From contig CADWAF010000589.1 in the NCBI GenBank assembly GCA_902984215.1, forward strand, positions 1 to 36,281: DNA of 36,281 nt. The letters run 5' to 3'. Source of the stretch: Willaertia magna (lineage: Eukaryota; Heterolobosea; Eutetramitea; Acrasida; Naegleriidae). Shown one piece after another: positions 29,040 through 36,281 of the stretch. Numbering within the stretch: position 1 is the first letter of the stretch; each line of letters starts with the position of its first letter. Position numbers and translations under genes: made by a program. The notes beneath the pieces are model-generated. The model ran no database searches. It worked only from the letters and a program-made list of their open reading frames with translations, and was not told the origin of the DNA.

Positions 29040-29708
29040 TTTTTTAATTGATGCTAGTTGTTGATCTATAAGAGCTTAATAGGATCTTATTTCATAATTA
29101 TTTTTTTTTAATTTGAAATTACTTTTTAGTTTCTTCTTTTAATAATGTTATGGGCCATCATCTTCTTTGTCTATCGGAAGAGATGTGATTTAAATTGCAT
29201 TATAATCATAGCAATCCTCAGAACGCGTAATTTCTTTTTCTTAACGGCGATTGTTGTTTGGCCAAAACTCCACCCCACGTAATGCAGCCCTAAAAAAATT
29301 AAACGGAGCACTTTCTAAAGTCGAAAAGTAATTAATAAATTGTAGAAGAAGCAACGACTATTGTGTTAATTAATTGGCTAATCTAACTGCTAATATTATA
29401 ATAATAGAAACATCATCTGTAACCAAGAAATAATCAAATATTCCTAAAATCAAATTTCCATTTAACGGAACAAGAACTTGTTCTTTTTCAACAGAAATTT
29501 TTTTTTATTTTTAAAAAAAAAGCGCTTCTTCTTAACGACATCATCTTCCTATTGGAACAAAAAATCGGAGGCTTTTTTCAAAAAATCATCATCATCTTAA
29601 CAGCAAGCCTAAAGCCTAGATCAACAACAACAAGCCTAACTTTTTCCAGTAAACGAATCTTTAACAATCTTTTAACAACAAATTAAATAACTAAATTAAA
29701 TAAAAAAA
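29040..29708. other. Divergent intergenic region between ZIP and EFR3 genes
   Basis: 669 bp with higher G/C than other spacers. It should carry both promoters and leaders. A short palindrome GAACAAG-AA-CTTGTTC lies at 29468-29483; the GAA/TTC spacing is heat-shock-element-like but probably chance. AAGCCTAAAGCCTAG and AAGCCTAAC occur near 29,604-29,640. No tRNA or clear ncRNA found. Confidence 0.4.
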
Positions 29709-32700
29709 ATGGGACATTGTTGCAGTAAAGAACCTAATTATAACCGTAAAATCAAATTAATTTATAAAAACGCAAATGAACATGGTGAAACAAATAAAAA
29801 TTTATTATCTGGTTTAGTTTTAAGTGCAGTTTCATATTTAGATCAATTACCTAATATTGGTAATAATATTGAAAATAGAATTAAAAATGATTTTATAAAA
29901 GGAAATGAATTGTAAGTTTTAATCATTTAATTTAATATTAATTTAATTTATTTAATTATTTAATTTTAACAAGTAATGTATGTGTTGGTTGTGATATTTT
30001 TGAAGAATTAATTCAAACAAGAATGGAATTAAAATATATAATTACAAATATAGATAATACAATAAATTTATTAATTGAAAGGGGAAATACAAAATTAAAA
30101 CAAAAAGCAATTTTATTATTAACAAAAACAATTGAATATTCAAATTTAGAAACTTTAAGATTATTTAAGAAATATGAAGATAAATTAATTGAATTTACAA
30201 AATTAGAAAATGATTTAAAAATTTATTCTTTAAATGCAATAATTAAAATTATTCCAAAAATGGAAAATATTGGTTTTGTTAGAGTTATACCAATTTGTTT
30301 AGAAAATATTTTTAAATCATTTAGTTTATTACAATCTGATTTACAATGTAATTTACAAATTGTAACAAATTTTAAAAATAATTCTAAAAATAGTGAAAAT
30401 GAAATTGTTTCTCCATTTGGAATTTTAAGAAGTGAAATTTTAGGAATTAGTTTACAATTGCAAAATAAAACAACAAAAGAAATGGAAGAATATTTAAATA
30501 GTGTTAATATTAATGAATTATTTAAATCTTTACAAAATAATACCCAAAATAATACACAAAATACACAAATAAAAGATGACAATATTAAATACTTTACAAT
30601 AGAATGTTTGTCAACTTTAATTAGACAAACAAATGATGTTACAATAAGACACGTAATGAAACCAATTTTAGAATTTTTTGATTTTGAAAATCGTTGGTTT
30701 TGTAAATTTGAATTTTTAAAAATAATTTTAAAACTTTTAATTTTAAATCAAAATAATTTTGTAATGATTATTTCAATGTTAATTCAACATTTAGATGAAA
30801 TTGAAAATATTTTACAAAATAATACACAAAATACACAACAAAATAATTTACAAAATAATTTATTAAATGAAAGTAATTTACAACAAGATGAAAATAATTT
30901 AAAAAATAATATTAAATTATCTAAAATTGGTATTGTTCAAGGAATTTATTTTATTTTTAATTTTTATTTTAATTCTTTACAAAAAAGTAATAAAAACAAT
31001 CAATTACAATTTTCAACAAGAATTTTTGAAATTTTTGGTCAACTTGTTGGAATTTTACGTAAAGAATTTCCAACTATAGAATTAAGAAATTCTTTACAAA
31101 ATAATTTAAATCCTTTACAACAACAAACTTTACAAAATAATCTAAAAGAAATTTCTGAAAAATTAATTTTACAAAAATATAATGATTATTTACAAAAAGA
31201 TATTTTAGTAATTTCTATTTTTGATTGTATTAAAATCATTTCTATAAAAGGAAAAGTAGGACAACAAAATATTTCTTTAATTGAAGTTATTTTACAATTA
31301 ATTAAAAATGTTGAATTTGAACTTCCAAATCATTTAATTTTAGAAAAAAGTTTACAAAATTATTTATTATTAGATTGTTTACAAATTATTACAACAATTG
31401 GTGCTTTTTCAACTGGAACTAATAATTCTTTACAAAGTAATTCTTTACAAAATAATAATGTTCCAAATATAGAAGTTATGGAAGTAAATTATCCAAATGG
31501 TATAATTTCTAATTTTGTAAACGAATTATTAAATACAATTAAAAATATGAATAATAATAATTTACAAAAAATTTCACGTTTAAAATTTTTACAAATTTTA
31601 TATTCTTTATTAGAAAATAAAAAAAATTATAATAAATACATTAAATTAGGAAATTTAACAGAAAGTGAAAATTTACAAAATTTAATTAAATTAAATATAA
31701 ATATAAATTTAAAAAATAAATTATTTTATTCAACATTTTATAAATTATTACAAAATAATTTTATTGAAATTGAACATTTAATTATAATTTATTTTATTTT
31801 ACAAAAATGTTTAAAAATTTATAAAAACAAAGAATTAGAAAATTCAATTTCATTTTTATTTAAATTACAAAATGATGTAATGATTGTTGACAGTAATAAT
31901 GATATGACATCTGCAACTACATCACCATCTTTAATTAATGACAATACTTCATCTACTCCTACAACCACAGCTACAGTCACAGGTACAGCCACAACCACAG
32001 ATATGCCCACAAGTGTAGTTGCTGTTGGTAATGATAAAATTAAAATGAAATTATTTTGTAATTTTTTAGTTTTATTTTATTTTTTATTTATTAGTAAATT
32101 TTATAATAATTTAACTTTACAAAATTATATTTTAAAAATATTTAATGAAAATTTTGAAAAAATTACAAATGAAGAAATTTTACATTTATTTGAAAAATCA
32201 AATCAACATTTAATTACAACAGGTTTACAACGTGAATATTTATTATTTAAATTATTTCAAAATTTATTAAAATTTAATAAAAATTTAAAATTAGAAATTT
32301 CACAAGAAAAAATTATTGAAATTTTTTGTAATATTGAAATTTTAAAAGAAACTTTTGGTGATGAAAACGGTATTACAAAAATGTTACAAAAGAATTTTGA
32401 TATTTCTTTACAACAAAAGTCACACTTTTTACAAAGAGAAGATGATAGATTGCCATTTGATGAATTATTTCAAAATGATAATTTTATTTTAGAAAATAAT
32501 AAAGATATTACAAATATGGAAAGAGGTGAATATTTATTATTAAAAAATATTAATTTACAACAAAATCCTGCTTTACAACAAATTACAACACCTAAATTAT
32601 TAACTAGAGATGCAGTTAAAGAACAAACTTTAAAATTTGATATTAAAAATTTAAATGATGATTTAATCTTAAAAAGTGAACAAAAATTAAATTATTTAAA

Positions 32701-32869
32701 TACAATGTTAGATCAAATACCAAATTATAATAACAATAATACTACAACAAATACAGATGATGAAAGTAGTTTAGGAGAAGAAGAAGAATTAGATTTGGAA
32801 GTGGAAGAGGCATTTAGAGAAGAACCAATTAAATTATTTTTATTTGATACTCCACAATTAATTGTTTAA
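29709..32869 (+). CDS. EFR3: EFR3 homologue, plasma-membrane anchor of the PI4-kinase III alpha complex; two exons
   Basis: join(29709..29911, 29974..32869), 1032 aa. The 62-nt intron starts GTAAGT and ends CAAG. Splicing restores codons for FNVCVGCDIFEELIQTR before the internal Met at 30023, so the downstream ORF does not start there. The N-terminus MGHCCSKEPNYNRKIKLIY matches the EFR3 CC-x(3-4)-P-x-Y-x-R/K lipid-anchor region; Met-Gly-Cys-Cys also allows myristoylation plus palmitoylation. LSAVSYLDQLPNIGNNIENR aligns with the family's YYAVS-PEKLDRIGSYLAER. ALIGN-like matches continue at ECLSTLIRQTND, VMKPILEFFD and WFCKFEFLKIILKLLI. The rest is alpha-helical (ARM/HEAT) with Leu-Gln-Asn repeat inserts and an acidic C-terminus. 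EFR3 with TTC7 and FAM126 recruits PI4K to the plasma membrane. Confidence 0.88.
29912..29973 (+). other. Intron of the EFR3 gene
   Basis: 62 nt, GTAAGT donor and TTTTAACAAG acceptor. It splits a Phe codon (TT|T). Confidence 0.85.
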
Positions 32870-32973
32870 AATTATAAATAAATTCTAATTTAAATAAATT
32901 ATTTGTCCAGTCTTTAATTATTTGACATAATTGCCACTAGATATATTTCAACGCCATGATTTTAAAAACAAAT
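32870..32973. other. Spacer between EFR3 and 5S rRNA gene ends
   Basis: About 100 bp between the EFR3 stop and the 3' end of the 5S gene on the other strand. No feature seen beyond the 5S T-run. Confidence 0.4.
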
Positions 32974-32978
32974 AAAAA
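32974..32978 (-). terminator. RNA polymerase III terminator of 5S rRNA
   Basis: Five consecutive T on the minus strand directly after the 3' side of 5S helix I (GTAGA then TTTTT), the standard Pol III stop. Confidence 0.8.
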
Positions 32979-33096
32979 TCTACAGCACTACAGGTTCCCG
33001 AGAAGTCTCCCATCTCAGTACTAATGTAGCCCTACTGTGCTTAACTTCTCAAATCGGACGGGATGAGGTGCTTTCACAGTGGTATGGCCGTAGATG
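32978..33096 (-). rRNA. 5S ribosomal RNA
   Basis: About 119 nt on the minus strand. It begins CATCTACGGCCATACCAC and contains the eukaryotic 5S landmarks CATCCCGTCCGAT, AAGTTAAGC (start of the internal Pol III control region), AGTAC and GATGGGAGAC, ending GTGCTGTAGA. The 5' ATCTAC pairs with the 3' GTAGAT to close helix I. It is a single copy in this window and looks intact. The eroded AT-rich region starts about 140 bp upstream of its 5' end. Confidence 0.95.
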
Positions 33097-33232
33097 TTGG
33101 TGAATAGTTTTTCAAAAATTTAAAAACATCCAGATGTCCTAATAACGACTATCTGTTGCATTTAAATGGCGAAATAAAAAATATGAAGATAAAAATAATA
33201 TTAATTGAAATTTATCATAATTATTTTACCTT

Positions 33233-33740
33233 AATGGTTCACAAGTAAATGAATTATTAATTAATTTTGAAATTATTTTTAAAGATTATTTTGATGAATG
33301 TGAAATATTAAAATAATCAGATTATTATTTTTTAATTATATAATTCCAAATAAAGAAGAATATAAAGAAAATAATGAAATTAAAATAAAATTAGAATTTT
33401 ATTGTAAATAATTAGGAAAGTTATTAAAATATAGATATAGATCAAGTAAATTTAATTATTACATACACATATTAATATATCATTTATTTGATGTAATTTA
33501 TAAATATAAAAATATTAATCAGTTTTTTAATAAAAAAATGAAAATATTTATTTTTTTATATTTATAGGACTAAAAAAGTTAATTATAAATAGTAATTATA
33601 TTTATAAAAATAAAATAAAACAACTTTTTTAATATTTATCAAATGAATATAGTTTAAATTGGTTAAGAAAATTAAAAAAAGAAGAAAGTAATTATAATTT
33701 AATTTTTGAAGACAATATTTATTAAATAATTTACAAAATA
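33233..33740 (+). pseudogene. Eroded coding remnant upstream of the 5S gene
   Basis: Protein-like reading begins at 33233 (NGSQVNELLINFEIIFKDY), shifts by one base near 33340 (IPNKEEYKENNEIKIKLEF), and again near 33567 (GLKKLIINSNYIYKNK, then YSLNWLRKLKKEESNY). In-frame TAA codons fall where Gln fits, as in CK-TAA-LGKLLKYRY. Unlike relic ORF 2 it needs frameshifts, so decay is older or an intron is involved. The family is not recognised. Confidence 0.4.
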
Positions 33741-34570
33741 ATATTAATTGAGAAAATAATTTTTTTTAATTTATTAAAAAAATTAAAATATTTATAATTC
33801 AATCATTATAAACAAGTAATTTAGATAAAATTATTTAAAATTATATATTTTAAATTTTTTTTTTAAAATTTTTTAAAATTTTTTATTTATTTATATTTAC
33901 AATTTTTAAATATTTATTTTATTTTATATAATTTTTATTTTTAATTTTTATTTTAAAAAATTAAATTTTTATTTTTATTTTTAAATTTTTTATTTTATTT
34001 TTTATTATAAATATTTTAAAATTAATTTTTTAATAATTTAAATTATTATTTTTTTATTTATTAATAATAATTTTTTTATTTAATATAATTTTTTTTGTTT
34101 ATTTATAATTATATAAAAATAATGTATTTTAATTTATAAGGATTATTTATTTTAAAATGTTTATATTTTTATTTTTTTAAAAAAATTATTAAATAATAAT
34201 TATAAAACAAATATTTATTATTTTAAAATATAAAATTATAATTTTATTAAGCACTATCATTTTAAATATTATTTTTACAATATTATGTAACTTATTTATA
34301 ATATATAAATACTCTATTATTACTTTTATTAACAAAAATAACTAATTTAACATATATTGAACGAATGATTTTTATTAAAATTTATATTGTTAATTCTGTA
34401 ATTTTTAATAAATCAGTTAAAAATTTAATTCTAAAATAAGGCATTACAGTTTTAAAATAATAAAAATTTTAAATTTCTTTTATTTTATTTCTATTTTTTT
34501 TATAATAATTTTTTTTCTAAAATAGACAATCTTAATTTATAAATAATATATAACTAAATTAAATAAACAA
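33741..34570. other. AT-rich region without recognisable feature
   Basis: Mostly homopolymer A/T runs; no intact ORF, RNA gene or clear repeat seen. Confidence 0.4.
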
Positions 34571-35030
34571 AATTCTAAATTTAATCATAATCTATATTTA
34601 TTAAATTATGGTTATAAATGATTATTAAGAATAATTATTGAAATTTTTTTAAATTTTTGTAATCTTTTATATTTATAATATTTTTTCATTAATAACATAT
34701 CATAAGAAGATATTAAAAGGTAAAAGAGAAGGTTATTTTATTTATTATTGATTTTATAAATTAATATAATTAGTTAAAACTTTAATTAAAGAAAAATGAG
34801 GCTTTTTTGTAATAAATTTAATAGTTTTTGACTTTAATTTATTTTTTTTATTATTTCTTTATTGACTTCTTTATTGGAATAGTTTATGGTTTTTTTTTTG
34901 ATATTTTTGAGTTTTATAAATTTTATAATGAATTTAAATTTTTTTATGGTTTAGGGTGTATTAAAATATAAAAATTTAAAAAAATAGTAAAAATAAAAAT
35001 TTGTTATAAAAAGTTAAAATAGAGTTTTAT
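34571..35030 (+). pseudogene. Eroded coding remnant
   Basis: From 34571 the frame reads NSKFNHNLYLLNYGYK, then TGA (Trp fits), LLRIIIEIFLNFCNLLYL and later RKMRLFCNKFNSF, with TAA at Gln-like places. After a frame change near 34855 it continues as IDFFIGIVYGFFFDIFEFYK and FYGLGCIKI. The pattern is the same C-to-T-type erosion as in the left AT-rich region. The protein is unidentified. Confidence 0.35.
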
Positions 35031-36060
35031 AAAATAAAAATAAAAATAAACAACATAATTACAAATAAATCTATATCTAATCAAAGTTTAATAACTTAAT
35101 ATAATTTGAATGAAAATATTATATATTATTAAAAAAAAATAATTTAATTTAAATTTCAAAAATAAAAAATAAAATAATAAATAATATTTTAAATATAAGA
35201 ATAAAATAAGATATTTTATAAAATATATTTTTATTAATCATATTAATCTTTTTTTTATATTTTTTTTTTCTAATTTTTAAACTATTCTAATGACTTACAA
35301 TATTTATTATTTTATTTTTACTATTAAAAATATTTAAAATCTATAATTACAAATATAAAAAACCATTTTACAAACATAAATATAAATTTATTAAATAAAA
35401 TATTTATTTCTACTTTTAATATATTAAAATCATATATATTTACTTTTTAAATATTTTAAAATAAGATTAAATATTATAATAAAAATTATATAATTTTTGG
35501 ACTTTGTTAAAGATTATATTGAGTATTAATATTTAGTATAAAATAATTATTTTTTAATTAATAATAAAAATATTTATAAAAATTAGACATTTTTAAAAGA
35601 TTTTATGATTTTTTAAAATAAATAAAAATTAAATTAATTTTTTTTTTAAAATATAACCTTAAATTAAATTTTTATAAATATATATATTTCATATAATTAA
35701 AACTAAAATATACAAAATTTATAATTTTAAATAAATATTTTATTTATTTTTTTAATCTAAGAATATATTTTTACTATTATTCATAATATAGTAATAAATT
35801 ATTATAATTATTATATTTATTACTTCAAAAATAAATTAAGAAGAGAAATGAATAAATTAAATAAAAGTTTATAATTAACTATTTATTAAATATTACAAAC
35901 TCAATAAAGTTTCTTTTTTATTGACTTATTTTTTTTAATAAAACTTTTTAATAATCTTATTAATTATTTTGTATTATTTAAAATTTCTTTTACTCTTTAC
36001 TTTATTAATGAATAAAAAATTAAAACATTTTAAATAATTTTAATAGTTTTTTTTTATTCT
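35031..36060. other. AT-rich region without recognisable feature
   Basis: No intact ORF or RNA gene seen. Composition is the same as 33,741-34,570. Confidence 0.4.
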
Positions 36061-36146
36061 TTTTCATTTATTACACTAATTAGTACAAACCAAACTGTAT
36101 ACTTACTTTAAAAGGTAACAGTTTATTTTTTGTTTGTTAAAAATTC

Positions 36147-36167
36147 CACTTTTCCAAAGGAAAAGTG
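36147..36167 (+). other. Perfect hairpin CACTTTTCC-AAA-GGAAAAGTG
   Basis: Nine-bp perfect arms with a 3-nt loop, followed by CTTTTTATAG, in the stretch where composition returns to normal. It could be a transcript-end hairpin or part of the upstream region of a gene that starts beyond the window. Confidence 0.4.
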
Positions 36168-36281
36168 CTTTTTATAGTAGATTAACAAAAGTATGTTAGA
36201 ATTCGTGTGGAAACTTGATCGGCGTCTGTATGGAAAAGTTTTTGTAAAAATTACTAGAAAAATGGTCAAAAAGGTATTAAT

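Noticed and set aside
29468..29483. Heat-shock-element-like palindrome GAACAAGAACTTGTTC
   Set aside because: A single short palindrome without supporting repeats; it may be chance.
30023..32869. Separate gene starting at the ATG at 30023
   Set aside because: A GT...AG intron (29912-29973) joins the preceding lipid-anchor exon in frame, and the joined protein matches EFR3 from its N-terminus.
36262..36281. Possible start of a gene (ATGGTCAAAAAGGTATTAAT) at the right edge
   Set aside because: Only six codons are visible and a GTATTAAT that could be a splice donor follows; too little to call.
1..36281. CRISPR arrays, tRNA genes, bacterial promoters
   Set aside because: No regularly spaced repeats and no cloverleaf or Pol III A/B box pair were seen apart from the 5S gene. 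The window is eukaryotic.

Overview
The window is from a very AT-rich unicellular eukaryote. Genes start in an A-run context (aaaaaATG), almost all end in TAA, proteins carry Asn/Gln/Thr runs, and introns are short (40-146 nt, GT...AG). A eukaryotic 5S rRNA gene and orthologues of HAP2/GCS1, EFR3, a KICSTOR subunit and a ZIP transporter are present. HAP2 argues against a fungus. Composition and style resemble a social amoeba or another AT-rich amoeboid protist, but the species is not determined.

Region 1 (1-11,302) starts with a short CCCAAA-type repeat that looks like a telomere or contig end. Next comes a compact block of about eight genes that resemble no ordinary housekeeping set: a truncated ORF, a basic/coiled-coil protein, two unknown proteins, a tyrosine recombinase (split by one -1 frameshift), a large low-complexity protein (broken by one TGA and one TAA), an intron-containing Ulp1/C48-like protein that seems to lack catalytic His and Cys, and a SET-like protein. 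A conserved motif (core AAGCCTGAAAAAC) lies in direct orientation at both ends of the recombinase block (590, 10,529 and 10,715). I read this as an integrated element of about 10 kb of undescribed type.

Region 2 (11,303-16,500) looks empty but is not. Long stretches still read as protein in one frame, with stops where Gln (CAA to TAA) or Trp (TGG to TGA/TAG) would fit. One frame runs about 2 kb without a frameshift. This suggests old mobile-element genes eroded by C-to-T change (RIP-like or deamination-like).

Region 3 (16,740-32,869) is ordinary gene-dense chromosome: a double BTB(T1)/nucleotidyltransferase-like protein, KICS2 (nutrient control of TORC1), an RCC1-repeat protein, HAP2/GCS1 (gamete fusion), a three-exon ZupT-like ZIP transporter on the minus strand, and a two-exon EFR3 (plasma-membrane scaffold for PI4-kinase).

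Region 4 (32,978-36,281) has a 5S rRNA gene on the minus strand, then a second AT-rich area with eroded coding remains starting about 140 bp upstream of the 5S gene. Normal composition returns near the right edge.
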